Source: Actinomadura sp. J1-007
GTDB lineage: Bacteria > Actinomycetota > Actinomycetes > Streptosporangiales > Streptosporangiaceae
Length of the DNA stretch: 64,000 nucleotides
Direction: 5' to 3'
Assembly: GCF_009793335.1 (NCBI RefSeq)
Contig: NZ_WING01000001.1
Coordinates: forward strand, 868,001 to 932,000
Within the stretch, counting starts at the first letter, position 1; each line of letters starts with the position of its first letter. The notes beneath the pieces were generated by a model. It searched no databases and was not told where the DNA came from. It worked only from the letters and a program-made list of their open reading frames with translations. Position numbers and translations under genes: made by a program. Positions 1 to 8,469 of the stretch are shown piece after piece.

Positions 1-42
1 GAGCAGGTGGCGTTCGTCCGTCCGGTAGACGCGCGTCGTCAT
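1..42 (-). CDS. N-terminal fragment of an unidentified protein (runs off the window)
   Basis: Fourteen codons of a minus-strand gene are present, beginning MTTRVYRTDE. The ATG is preceded by AGGAGG with 7 nt spacing, a strong ribosome binding site, so the start is credible although the rest lies outside the window. It lies 55 bp downstream of the ATPase regulator on the same strand and could be cotranscribed with it. Too little is visible to assign a family. Confidence 0.5.
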   Translation of the reverse strand, partial: MTTRVYRTDERHLL

Positions 43-97
43 CCAGCCTCCTAGAGCCGAACTGGATTCTAGGACGCTGCGCGCGGGGGCCCGGACG

Positions 98-2152
98 TCA
101 GGGTCGGTCGTCCCAGGCGAAGCGGACGGTCTCGTCCAGGGTGAGCGCCATGCCGCGCTCGTGGTGGCGGGCGAACGCGTCGTCGCCGAGCGCCTCGCGG
201 GCCTGCCCCGCGAGGCGCTCGTGCACCGACTCCAGGGCGCTGTCGCCGAGCCGGGGCAGGCCGACCTGGGCCGGGAAGCGGGCCGCGGCGCCGAGCAGGG
301 TCGCGCCGTCGGCGTAGCGGCGCTGGGCGGCGAACACCCATGCGAGCAGCTCGAACCCGTTGGTCAGGCCGACCGGGTCCTCCACGCGGCGGAACAGTTC
401 GAGGCCGGTGCGCAGCTCGGCGGCGCACCGTTCCACGTCGCCCGCGAACCAGTGGGCCAGGGCCTTGACGTAGCCGCCCCACGCCCGCACCCAGCCCTCG
501 GCGGGCGCGTCCTCCAGCAGCCGGAACGCCTCGTCGCACTCGGCGAGCGCGGCGGCGGGCTCGCCGAAGCGGGCGCAGTGGAAGCCGCGCAGCACGCGCA
601 GCAGGATGAGGTCGGCGCGCAGGCCGCGGCGCCGCAGGATCTCCAGCGCCTCATCGAAGCAGCGCCCGGCGCGGTCGCCGTCGCCCATGAACGTGGCGGC
701 GGTGCCGAGGGTGCGCTGGGTGCGGGCGTAGCCGACCTCGTCGCCGTCGCGCTCGGTCAGCTTCAGCGCCTCGGCGAGCAGCGGCAGGGCGCTCGGCGAG
801 TCGCCCTGGTTGGTGCGCAGGTACGCGTTGCGCCACAGGGCGTCGGCGCGTTCGGGGGCGTCCGCGGGCACGGCGGCGAGGCCCCGGTCGAGCCAGTAGC
901 GGCCCTCGCCGAACCGCGACCGGCACAGCCACGAGCTCCACAGGTCCGCGGCGAGCCGCAGCCCGGCGCGCTCCTCGCCGGGCACGGAGAAGCAGTAGTC
1001 GAGGGCGAGGCGGACGTTGTCGCGCTCGGCGTCGAGGCGGCGCGTCCAGCGCTCCTGGTCGTCGGTCAGCCAGGCCGCGGCGGCGCGGGACGCGATCCGC
1101 GCGAGGTGGTCGCGGTGCCGGGCGCGCAGGGGGCGGACGGGTTCGACCTCGTTCAGCCAGGCCGCGCCGTACTCGCGGATCGTGTCGAGCATGGCGTAGC
1201 GGTCGTCGGTCCGCTGCACGATGGACTTCTCCTCCAGCCCGCGCAGGCACTCCCCCACGGCGCCGCGGGCGAGCCGTTCGTCGGCGCAGACGGCCACGGC
1301 CATGACCCGGTCGAACCCGCCGGCGAACACCGACAGGCGCGCCCACAGCAGCCGCTCGCGCGGCTCGCACAGCTCGTGGCTCCAGCCGATCGCGGTGCGC
1401 AGCGCGCGGTGCCGGGAGACCTCGGACGGCCCGTCGGCGAGCAGCCGGAACATGTCGTCCAGCCGCCGCAGGAGCCGTTCGAGCGGCATCGTGCGCAGCC
1501 GGACGGCGGCCAGCTCGATCGCGAGCGGGACGCCGTCGAGGCGGCCGCACAGCAGCACGGCCAGGTCGCGGTCGGCGCCGGTCAGCTCGAAGCCGGGCAC
1601 GGCCTCGCGGGCGCGCGCCGCGAACAGCTCGACCGCCGCCCCGTCCGCCTCGGGGGTCACCGCGAGCGGCGGGAGCGGCAGGACGTGCTCGCCGGCGAGG
1701 CCGAGCGGCTGCCTGCTGGTGACCAGCACCCGCACGCCGGGGCAGCCGCGCAGCACGGTGGTGACGAACGCGCCGCAGTCGCCGACCAGGTGCTCGCAGG
1801 TGTCCAGGACGAGCAGGAACCGCTGGTCGCGCAGGCACTCCACCAGCAGGTCGATCGTCGGTACGGGCAGCGCGTCGCGCAGCCCGAGCGCCCCGGCGAC
1901 GGTGTCGGCGAGAAGCGCCCCGTCGCGGACGCCCGACAGCTCGACCATCCGGACGCCGTCGCGGAACGTCCCGGCGAGGTCGCGGGCCGCGCGCAGCGCG
2001 ACGCGGGTCTTGCCGACGCCGCCGGGACCGGTCAGCGTGACCAGCCGCGCGCCGGCGAGCGCGGCGCGCACCTCGGCCAGCTCGCGGGCCCGGCCGACGA
2101 GGGGCGTCGGTTCCTCGGGCAGCTCGTCCCCGGACCGCAGCGAACCGTCCAT
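98..2152 (-). CDS. AfsR/LuxR-type NB-ARC ATPase with helical-repeat C-terminus, no visible DNA-binding domain
   Basis: The 684-residue protein opens almost directly with a nucleotide-binding domain: P-loop GPGGVGKTR at about 42-50, Walker B LLVLDTCE at about 113-120, and the GVPLAIELAA motif near 207 that is typical of STAND/NB-ARC ATPases in actinobacterial regulators. The second half is an Ala/Leu-rich helical-repeat (TPR-like) region. AfsR/SARP relatives have an N-terminal BTAD or OmpR domain and LAL relatives a C-terminal LuxR HTH; neither is evident here. It may act as a regulator through partners or have lost its output domain. The ATG follows GGGAGG. It faces the same way as the ABC importer operon, 146 bp downstream of it, so readthrough is possible. 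The ATPase class is clear; the regulatory role is family inference. Confidence 0.8.
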   Translation of the reverse strand: MDGSLRSGDELPEEPTPLVGRARELAEVRAALAGARLVTLTGPGGVGKTRVALRAARDLAGTFRDGVRMVELSGVRDGALLADTVAGALGLRDALPVPTIDLLVECLRDQRFLLVLDTCEHLVGDCGAFVTTVLRGCPGVRVLVTSRQPLGLAGEHVLPLPPLAVTPEADGAAVELFAARAREAVPGFELTGADRDLAVLLCGRLDGVPLAIELAAVRLRTMPLERLLRRLDDMFRLLADGPSEVSRHRALRTAIGWSHELCEPRERLLWARLSVFAGGFDRVMAVAVCADERLARGAVGECLRGLEEKSIVQRTDDRYAMLDTIREYGAAWLNEVEPVRPLRARHRDHLARIASRAAAAWLTDDQERWTRRLDAERDNVRLALDYCFSVPGEERAGLRLAADLWSSWLCRSRFGEGRYWLDRGLAAVPADAPERADALWRNAYLRTNQGDSPSALPLLAEALKLTERDGDEVGYARTQRTLGTAATFMGDGDRAGRCFDEALEILRRRGLRADLILLRVLRGFHCARFGEPAAALAECDEAFRLLEDAPAEGWVRAWGGYVKALAHWFAGDVERCAAELRTGLELFRRVEDPVGLTNGFELLAWVFAAQRRYADGATLLGAAARFPAQVGLPRLGDSALESVHERLAGQAREALGDDAFARHHERGMALTLDETVRFAWDDRP

Positions 2153-2298
2153 GGCGCCGCCTCCCGCCCGTGTCCCGGGCGCCGCCCGCGCCCGGTGACC
2201 TCAGTATGCGTTCCGTCACGCACCGCACCAGAGAATTTCACCATTCCGCGGCGTCCGGCGCCACGGCCCGCCCGGCGGCGCACCGCCGGGCGGGCGGG

Positions 2299-3039
2299 TC
2301 AGCCGAGGTAGGCGGCGCGGACGGCGGGGTCCTCGCGGACCGCGGCGGGCTCGCCGTCGGCGATGACCCGGCCGAGGTCCAGCACGACGATCCGTTCGCA
2401 GGCCGCCATCACGAAGCCGACGTCGTGCTCGACGAGCAGCACGGTCGCGTCGAGGCCGCGCACGACGGAGGCGAACCGTTCGGACTGCTCGCCGTCCAGC
2501 CCGGACGTGGGCTCGTCCAGCAGCAGCACGGACGGCTCGTCGGCGACGGCGCGGGCCAGCTCGACCATGCGGCGCTGCCCGATGGGCAGGTCGGCGGCGT
2601 ACGCGCCGGACAGCGCGCCGATGCCGCACCGGTCGAGGACCTCGGCGGCGCGCTCGCGGCGCGCGGCCTCCGCCCGCCGCCGGGCGCGCAGGCCGACCAG
2701 GTCGGCGGGCAGGCCGCCCCCGCCGCCGCGCCACTCGACCGCGGCGAGGACGTTCTCCAGGACGGTGAGCCGCCCGAACACCTGGGGCCGCTGGAACGTG
2801 CGGCGCACCCCGAGCCGCGCCCGCCGCACCGCGCCGGTCGCCGTCACGTCCTCGCCGCGCAGGCGGACGGTCCCGGTGGTGGGGCGGCGCAGCCCCGTCA
2901 CCACGTCGAACAGCGTGGTCTTCCCCGCGCCGTTCGGGCCGATCACCCCGCAGGTCCGGCCCTCCTCCACCGCGAAGCTCACGCCGCTCAGGGCGTGCAC
3001 GCCGCCGAACCGGACGCCGACGTCCTCCACCGCGATCAC
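2299..3039 (-). CDS. Branched-chain amino acid-type ABC transporter ATP-binding protein (LivG-like)
   Basis: ATPase subunit of a HAAT-family (Liv-type) importer, acting at the cytoplasmic face of the membrane. Walker A GPNGAGKTT lies at about 34-42, the signature is the LivG-type variant LPIGQRR at about 151-157 rather than LSGGQ, and Walker B VLLLDEP is at about 171-177. Length, 246 residues, is normal. It starts with GTG inside the stop codon of the upstream permease-ATPase fusion (4-bp overlap), so the two are translationally coupled. With the ATPase domain of the fusion it supplies the two nucleotide-binding domains. The substrate cannot be read from the sequence; Liv-type systems carry branched-chain amino acids, amides, urea or aromatic acids, and the neighbouring dehydrogenase and putative catabolic operator argue for a carbon source. 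Confidence 0.9.
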   Translation of the reverse strand: MIAVEDVGVRFGGVHALSGVSFAVEEGRTCGVIGPNGAGKTTLFDVVTGLRRPTTGTVRLRGEDVTATGAVRRARLGVRRTFQRPQVFGRLTVLENVLAAVEWRGGGGGLPADLVGLRARRRAEAARRERAAEVLDRCGIGALSGAYAADLPIGQRRMVELARAVADEPSVLLLDEPTSGLDGEQSERFASVVRGLDATVLLVEHDVGFVMAACERIVVLDLGRVIADGEPAAVREDPAVRAAYLG

Positions 3040-5756
3040 TGGTCACCCACTCCCGCCAGACCCAGGTAGGCCGAGGTCAGCTTCTCCTCGTCGACCTCGG
3101 AACGCGGGCCCGCCCAGATGATCCGGCCGGGCCCCATGAACGCGACGGTGTCGGCGAGGGCGAGCACCTCGCTCGCCTTCTCCTCCACCACCAGCAGCGC
3201 GACGCCCCGGTCGCGCAGCTCGCCGAACAGCTCGAAGACCTGCTCCACCACCATCGGCGCGAGGCCGAGCGACGGCTCGTCCGCGACGAGCACCCGGGGC
3301 GGGCGGACGAGCGCGGGCGCGAGCGCGAGGATCTGCTGCTCGCCGCCCGACAGCGCCCCCGCCGCGACGCTCCGGCGCTCGGCGAGGCGGGGCAGCCGGT
3401 CGTACACCTCGGCCCGGTCCCGCGCGGACGGGAGCCGGACGGTCAGGTTCTCCTCGACGGTCAGCGCGGGGAACACGCCGCGCCCCTCGGGCGCGAGGTA
3501 GAGGCCCGCGCGGGCGCGGCGGTGCGCGGGCCACGCCGTGACGTCCCGCCCGTCCAGCAGGACGCGCCCGGCGGTCGGGGCGAGCGTGCCGCCCGCGACC
3601 GCGCACGCGGTGGACTTGCCCGCGCCGTTCGGGCCGAGCAGCGCGACGACCTCCCCTGCCGGGACGGCGAGGTCCACGCCGCGCAGGACGGTGGCGTCCC
3701 CGTACCCGGCGACGACGTCCTGGAGGCGCAGCACGGCGCCGGCCGCGTCGGGCGTCTCCGGCCGCTCCGGCCGCTCCGGCCGCTCGGCGACCGCGGCGAC
3801 CGCCGCGCCCGCGACGGCCGTCTGCGCCTCCGCGAGCCGTTCGCCGCGCTTGCGCCTCCGGTAGCGGCGCTCGGCGAACTGCGCGAGGACGCCGTCCGGG
3901 TGGCGGGCGAGGATGACGCCGCCGAGCCCGAACAGGATCATCCCGACGTACTGCGAGTCGGTCACGTTGCCCAGCACCTCGGGGAACAGCGCCATGACCA
4001 GGCCGCCGAGGACGGCGCCGCCGACGCGCCGCACGCCCTGGAGCACGACGACGGCGAGCCACACGAACCCGGTCAGCGCGGGCAGGTCGGTCGCGGTGAT
4101 CTGCCCGTTGAACGTCGCGTACAGCACGCCGCCGAGCCCGGCGATCCCGGACGCGAGGGCGAACAGGGTGATCTTCGCGCGGGGCGCGGAGATGCCGACC
4201 GACTGCGCGGCGGTCGGCGCGGACCGCACGGCGAGGATCGCGCGCCCGGACGCGGACCGCTCCAGGTTGCGGATCAGCAGCGCGACGAGCCCGATGACCG
4301 CGAGCAGGACGACGACCCGCACGCGCGCGTCGTTGGTGTCGGCGAAGCCGAGCGAGAACGCGGGCAGCTTCCACCCGACGGTCCCGTTGCTGAACGCGTC
4401 GACCTGGAACAGCACCTGGTCGGCCAGCAGCGCGAGCGCGAGCGTGGCGAGCGCGAGGACGCGCCCGCCGAGCCGCAGCGCGGGCAGCGCGACGAGGATC
4501 CCGGCGGCGACGGCGGCGAGCACGCCGATCAGCAGGGCGAGCGGGAACGGCAGCCCCTTGTCGAACGCCAGCCCCGCCGACAGCGCGGCGAGCGCCGCGA
4601 ACGACGCCTGCGCGAGGTTGACCATGCCGCCGATGCCGGTGACCACCACGAACGAGCAGAAGATCAGGGCGAGCACGAGGCCCTGCGCGACGAGCCCCAC
4701 CCAGTAGTCGTCGCCGATCGTGAACGTCCAGACGAGCAGCGCGAGCACGCCGGCGCTCCACGGCAGCGCCCGCCGCCAGCGCGGCAGGTCGGCGAGGTAG
4801 TCGGGCGGCGGCGCGTCCTCGGCGATCGACCCGGCGGCGCGCCCGCGCGCCCGGCCGAGCACGAGCAGCCCGCCGAACAGCAGGATCGCGGGGACGGCCG
4901 TGCGGAACCCGGTGACCTTCTCGGCGAAGTCGGCGTACCCGGCGACGAGGTTCTGCACGACGCCGAGGCCGAGGCCGGCGGCGAACGTGACGGGGATCGA
5001 CTGGAGCCGTCCGAACACCGCCGCCGTCGCCGACGCGAACAGCAGCACGGTGAACGCGTTGGAGTCGAGCCCGAGCGCCGGGACGGCGAGGACGCCCGCG
5101 AGCCCGCCCAGCGCGGAGCTCAGCATCCACGCCTGCGCGGACGCGGCGTCGGCGTCCACGCCGCGCAGCGCGGCGAGCGAGCGCCGGTCCACGGTCGCGC
5201 GCATCCGCAGGCCGAGCGGGGTGCGCCGCAGCAGCGTCCACAGCGCGCCCGCCGCGAGGACGGCGAGGACGAACGTGGTGAGCTGGTCGGAGTCGAGGCT
5301 CATCCCGCCGAACGGGTGCCAGGTGTGCACGGGCCGGGGGCCGAGGCCGCGCGCCGACGCGCCCTCGGTGACCTTCGGCAGGTCCGCGCCGAACGTGTCG
5401 ACCAGCACGTCCACGGCCCACAGGCCGAGCGCGGGCAGCGCGATCGTCAGGCCGATCGTCGCGACGATCTGCGCGGTCTCGCCCGCCGCGGCGAGCCCGC
5501 GGAACATCAGCCGGTGCAGCAGGTAGCCGAGCAGCGGCGCGACGGCGAGGACGGCGAGCGGCCCGGCCGCCCAGACCGGCCAGCCGAGGCCGGTGGTCAG
5601 CTCGAAGAACAGCAGCGCGGTGAGGAAGCCCACGGCGCCGTGGGCGAAGTTGAAGACCCCGGTGGCCGAGTACGACAGCGTCAGCCCCGACGCCATCAGC
5701 GCGAAGATCGCTCCGGTCACCAGCCCGCTGAGGACATAGCCAAGTAGCTCGGACAC
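3036..5756 (-). CDS. Triple fusion LivH-LivM permease plus LivF ATPase of a Liv-type ABC importer
   Basis: One 906-residue reading frame holds three subunits that are normally separate. Residues about 1-300 are a LivH-type permease (the start MSELLGYVLSGLVTGAIFAL is classic), about 330-640 a LivM-type permease, then a charged, PERPERPE-containing linker near 640-672, and from about 675 a LivF-type ATPase with Walker A GPNGAGKST (about 708), LSGGEQQ (about 802) and Walker B VLVADEP (about 822). The GTG start has an almost perfect Shine-Dalgarno, GGAGGTGA. LivH-LivM fusions are known; adding LivF is less usual. The frame is continuous, with no stop or frameshift at either junction. It is followed by LivG (4-bp overlap) and preceded 41 bp upstream by the binding protein, so the importer is a three-gene operon. 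Confidence 0.9.
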   Translation of the reverse strand: MSELLGYVLSGLVTGAIFALMASGLTLSYSATGVFNFAHGAVGFLTALLFFELTTGLGWPVWAAGPLAVLAVAPLLGYLLHRLMFRGLAAAGETAQIVATIGLTIALPALGLWAVDVLVDTFGADLPKVTEGASARGLGPRPVHTWHPFGGMSLDSDQLTTFVLAVLAAGALWTLLRRTPLGLRMRATVDRRSLAALRGVDADAASAQAWMLSSALGGLAGVLAVPALGLDSNAFTVLLFASATAAVFGRLQSIPVTFAAGLGLGVVQNLVAGYADFAEKVTGFRTAVPAILLFGGLLVLGRARGRAAGSIAEDAPPPDYLADLPRWRRALPWSAGVLALLVWTFTIGDDYWVGLVAQGLVLALIFCSFVVVTGIGGMVNLAQASFAALAALSAGLAFDKGLPFPLALLIGVLAAVAAGILVALPALRLGGRVLALATLALALLADQVLFQVDAFSNGTVGWKLPAFSLGFADTNDARVRVVVLLAVIGLVALLIRNLERSASGRAILAVRSAPTAAQSVGISAPRAKITLFALASGIAGLGGVLYATFNGQITATDLPALTGFVWLAVVVLQGVRRVGGAVLGGLVMALFPEVLGNVTDSQYVGMILFGLGGVILARHPDGVLAQFAERRYRRRKRGERLAEAQTAVAGAAVAAVAERPERPERPETPDAAGAVLRLQDVVAGYGDATVLRGVDLAVPAGEVVALLGPNGAGKSTACAVAGGTLAPTAGRVLLDGRDVTAWPAHRRARAGLYLAPEGRGVFPALTVEENLTVRLPSARDRAEVYDRLPRLAERRSVAAGALSGGEQQILALAPALVRPPRVLVADEPSLGLAPMVVEQVFELFGELRDRGVALLVVEEKASEVLALADTVAFMGPGRIIWAGPRSEVDEEKLTSAYLGLAGVGDQ

Positions 5757-5797
5757 ACGTCACCTCCGCGTGCGTGCAGGACTCAGGGGGCGGCGCT

Positions 5798-7054
5798 TCA
5801 GAGGGTGGTGTTGTCGAAGCACTTGAGGTGCTGGGCGACGGTGAACGCGCCGCGCTCCAGCCTCACGAGGGAGCCGCAGCCGTTGGAGGCGGTCTTGCCG
5901 GACGGGAACGCGATGCGGCCGAAGCCCTTGTTCTCGTACGCGAACGCTTCGGCGGCCTTGAGGAACGACTCGCGGGTGAGGTCCTCGCCGGCCTTCTCGA
6001 CCATCTTCAGGAAGACGTCGGCCGACCAGTACCCGGTCGCGGCGTGCTGGTCGAGCACCGCCGACGCGCCGCCCGCCTTCTGGAGGTCGGCCTTCATCGT
6101 CCGCACCTCGGGGAGGTCGGACTCGTACGGCTCGAACTGCGGGGCCGCGTACACGCCGTCGAGGGCCCGCGCCGTCTGCGGGTCGCGCAGCACGTGCGGG
6201 TCGTACGACGTGGCGTCGGTGATCAGGCCCTTGAAGCCCGCCTTCTTCAGCGCCGTGTAGAGGCCGGTGGCGAACTTGCCGCCCGCCATCGTGGACACGA
6301 GCACGTCGGGCGCCTTCCCGCCCGCGCTCTTCATGATCTTGTTGACGTACGGGGACCAGTCCTGCGGCGGCGACTGGGCGGGCAGGGCGGCCGACGTCCC
6401 GGCGAGCGAGAACCCGGCGGCGGTGAACGACTTGGACATCGTCTGCGTGGCGTACTTGCTGGCCGTCGAGTCGGTCGCCTGGATCCAGACCTTCTTGCCC
6501 TTCGCGCCGCCGAGCTGCGCGGCGACCTGGTTGCCCCACCAGGTCTGCGTCTGCTGGCCGGGCTTCGGCGCGAGGCAGCCGTTGAACCCGAACGCGCTCC
6601 GCTTGCCGCACCAGAACGGCCCGGTCGCCCAGCCGAGCCACGGCACCTTCTGCTGCTCCAGGAACTCCGCGCCGCCGAACTGCGGGGCGCTGACCGGGAC
6701 GAGCGCGAAGACCTTCTCCTTCTGGACGAGCTTCTTGGCCGCCGCGGCGCCCTTGTCCGGGGTCATCCCGTCGTCCTCGGCGCCGACGAACTCGATCTTG
6801 CGCCCGTGCACCCCGCCCTCGGCGTTGGCGCGGTCGAAGCGGGCCTTCGCGCCGAGCTCGGCGCCGCCGGTCGAGTAGCCGGTCGCGCTGGTCTCGGTGA
6901 GCACCCCGCCGACCTTGATCGAGTCGTCGGAGACCCCGCCGGAGCCGCCGCCGGAGGACGACTCGTTGCTGGTCGCGCAGGCTCCGGCGAGGGTGAGGGC
7001 GGCGGTCGCGACGGCGGCGAGCGCGATACCGCGCGGGGGCGTGGACGTGTTCAT
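5798..7054 (-). CDS. ABC transporter substrate-binding lipoprotein, Liv/HAAT family
   Basis: Extracytoplasmic binding protein for the importer encoded just downstream. From the ATG at 7054 (preceded by GGAGG) it is 418 residues with a short positively charged N-terminus, a hydrophobic stretch and a cysteine at about 26 in an LAGAC context. That is a weak lipobox, with Ala rather than Leu at -3, but it is followed by a typical Ser/Gly-rich linker. The mature part reads as a type I periplasmic-binding fold (motifs such as GYSTGGAELG and FVGAEDDG). An upstream ATG at 7084 is possible but would put ten residues before the signal. The promoter region carries a TTGACA box and a degenerate copy of the putative TetR-type operator. 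Ligand unknown. Confidence 0.9.
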   Translation of the reverse strand: MNTSTPPRGIALAAVATAALTLAGACATSNESSSGGGSGGVSDDSIKVGGVLTETSATGYSTGGAELGAKARFDRANAEGGVHGRKIEFVGAEDDGMTPDKGAAAAKKLVQKEKVFALVPVSAPQFGGAEFLEQQKVPWLGWATGPFWCGKRSAFGFNGCLAPKPGQQTQTWWGNQVAAQLGGAKGKKVWIQATDSTASKYATQTMSKSFTAAGFSLAGTSAALPAQSPPQDWSPYVNKIMKSAGGKAPDVLVSTMAGGKFATGLYTALKKAGFKGLITDATSYDPHVLRDPQTARALDGVYAAPQFEPYESDLPEVRTMKADLQKAGGASAVLDQHAATGYWSADVFLKMVEKAGEDLTRESFLKAAEAFAYENKGFGRIAFPSGKTASNGCGSLVRLERGAFTVAQHLKCFDNTTL

Positions 7055-7184
7055 GGGCGCGCCTCCAGGCACGTTGGCAAGCACGGTCAGGACGGTCGGG
7101 ACGGACGTCGGGACGATCGGAACGGGCGATCGGAGGGGATGCAGGCGATCGGAACGGTCGAGCCGGCGGTCCAGGTCGTGACCT

Positions 7185-7232
7185 AGCGCTCGTTTGGTCC
7201 GGAGGGTAAGTTCGCCGGGGAGAGCCTGTCAA
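7185..7232 (-). promoter_or_regulatory. Promoter and degenerate KstR2-like operator for the Liv-type importer operon
   Basis: On the minus strand TTGACA (7232-7227), an 18-bp spacer and TACCCT (7208-7203) form a recognisable sigma-A-type promoter. The 14-mer at 7185-7198, read on the minus strand as ACCAAACGAGCGCT, lies at the expected transcription start and resembles the better palindromes elsewhere in the window, although only about 6 of 10 defined positions match AnCAAGnnCTTGnT. The promoter is reasonable; the operator is suggestive only. Confidence 0.45.
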
Positions 7233-7261
7233 CGGTCCGACCTGGGACGCCGGTCCCCTCG

Positions 7262-7287
7262 ACCAAGCAAGTGCTTGGTGCTAGCGT
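7262..7287 (+). promoter_or_regulatory. Palindromic KstR2-like operator adjoining the -10 box of the dehydrogenase gene
   Basis: ACCAAGCA and TGCTTGGT (7262-7279) are perfect inverted 8-mers separated by AG. Inside, 7266-7279 matches the KstR2-type motif AnCAAGnnCTTGnT at all ten defined positions. A TAGCGT -10 box follows at 7282-7287, so a repressor here would cover the -35/-10 region of the gene starting at 7321. The match is seen directly; the identity of the regulator is inferred, and no TetR gene is present in the window. Confidence 0.65.
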
Positions 7288-7320
7288 GGCCGGGACGGGC
7301 CCGCGCGGACCCGACGGAAG

Positions 7321-8445
7321 GTGAGCGACGACGTGACGAGCACGGTGATGCGAGCGGCGCTGCTGCGGGAGTACGGCGCCCCGCTGGAGATCGCCGAGGT
7401 GGAGGTCGCGGCCCCGGCCGCCGGTGAGGTGCTGGTCCGGGTGGCCGCGTCCGGCGTCTGCGGCTCGGACCTGAAGGCCATCGACGGCAAGAGCCCCGTG
7501 GTCACGCACCTGCCGTGCGTGCTCGGCCACGAGAGCGCGGGCACCGTGGAGGCCGTCGGCCCCGGCGTCGCGTCCGTCAAGCCCGGCGACCGCGTCGTCG
7601 TCGCGATGAACGGGCCGTGCGGGCGCTGCCGCAACTGCTCGCGCGGGCGCGCGCACCTGTGCGGCGGCAAGGCCCGGATGACCGCGATCATGGGCCTGAC
7701 GGCCGACGGCACGACCCGGCTGAGCAGCGGCGGCGAGGCCGTCCGTCCGTACATCGGCATCGGCTCGTTCGCCGAGAAGGTCGTCGTGCGCGAGGCGATG
7801 TGCGTCAAGGTCGCCGAGGACGCCGCGCTGGACCTGCTCGCCCTCACCGCCTGCGGCGTCGTCACCGGCGTCGGCGCCGTGCTCAACACCGCGCGCGTCG
7901 AGCCGGGCTCCAGCGTGCTGGTCGTCGGCTGCGGCGGCGTCGGCCTGAACGTGCTCCAGGGCGCGGTGCTCGCGGGCGCCACCACGATCATCGCCGCCGA
8001 CGTCGTCGACTCCAAGCTGCGGCTCGCCGAGGAGTTCGGCGCGACCCACACCGTCCTCGCCGACGACCTGCCGAAGCAGGTGGGCGAGATCGTCCGGGGC
8101 GGCGCCGACTACGCGTTCGACGTGACGGGCGTCCCCGAGGTGCTGACCAAGGCGTTCGCCTCGACGCAGCCGGGCGGGACGACGGTCATGGTCGGCAGCC
8201 CCGCGCCCGGCGCGAACCTGGAGATCCCGGCGGGCCAGCTCTTCGGCTCGCGGCGGCTGATGGGCACGCAGGGCGGCGACGCCACCCCGGCCCGCGACCT
8301 GCCGCTGCTCGCCGACCTGCACCGCCGCGGCCGGCTCAACCTGGAGGGCCTGGTCAGCGAGCGCGTCCCCCTGGAGGCCGTCAACGAGGCCGTGGCCCAC
8401 GTCCGCTCCGGCGCGGTGGCCCGCTCGGTCATCGTCTTCGACTGA
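7321..8445 (+). CDS. Zinc-dependent medium-chain alcohol dehydrogenase
   Basis: A 374-residue MDR-superfamily NAD(P)-dependent dehydrogenase. The catalytic zinc site is visible as C47 and H70-E71 (GHES) with C178 a plausible third ligand; the structural zinc cysteines are C100, C103, C106 and C114. The Rossmann motif GCGGVG lies at 203-208, followed by AADVVDSKL for cofactor binding. It therefore has both zinc sites, like classical ADH and unlike quinone reductases. GTG start with GGAAG just upstream. It is divergent from the Liv-type importer and shares its regulatory region, which carries a strong palindrome, suggesting it oxidises an alcohol formed from, or supplied as, the imported substrate. 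The specific substrate cannot be determined. Confidence 0.9.
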   Translation: MSDDVTSTVMRAALLREYGAPLEIAEVEVAAPAAGEVLVRVAASGVCGSDLKAIDGKSPVVTHLPCVLGHESAGTVEAVGPGVASVKPGDRVVVAMNGPCGRCRNCSRGRAHLCGGKARMTAIMGLTADGTTRLSSGGEAVRPYIGIGSFAEKVVVREAMCVKVAEDAALDLLALTACGVVTGVGAVLNTARVEPGSSVLVVGCGGVGLNVLQGAVLAGATTIIAADVVDSKLRLAEEFGATHTVLADDLPKQVGEIVRGGADYAFDVTGVPEVLTKAFASTQPGGTTVMVGSPAPGANLEIPAGQLFGSRRLMGTQGGDATPARDLPLLADLHRRGRLNLEGLVSERVPLEAVNEAVAHVRSGAVARSVIVFD

Positions 8446-8469
8446 CCCGGCCCGCGGACGTTCGCGGCG

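Noticed and set aside
161..2311. Long plus-strand open frame opposite the NB-ARC gene
   Set aside because: It is rich in Ala/Gly/Arg/Gln/Glu with no domain or ribosome site; it arises because high-GC codons in the real minus-strand gene rarely give stops on the other strand.
3522..5747. Plus-strand frame of about 740 codons opposite the transporter fusion
   Set aside because: Composition is extreme (Arg/Asp/Gly/Glu/Gln runs) and it mirrors a clear transporter gene on the minus strand.
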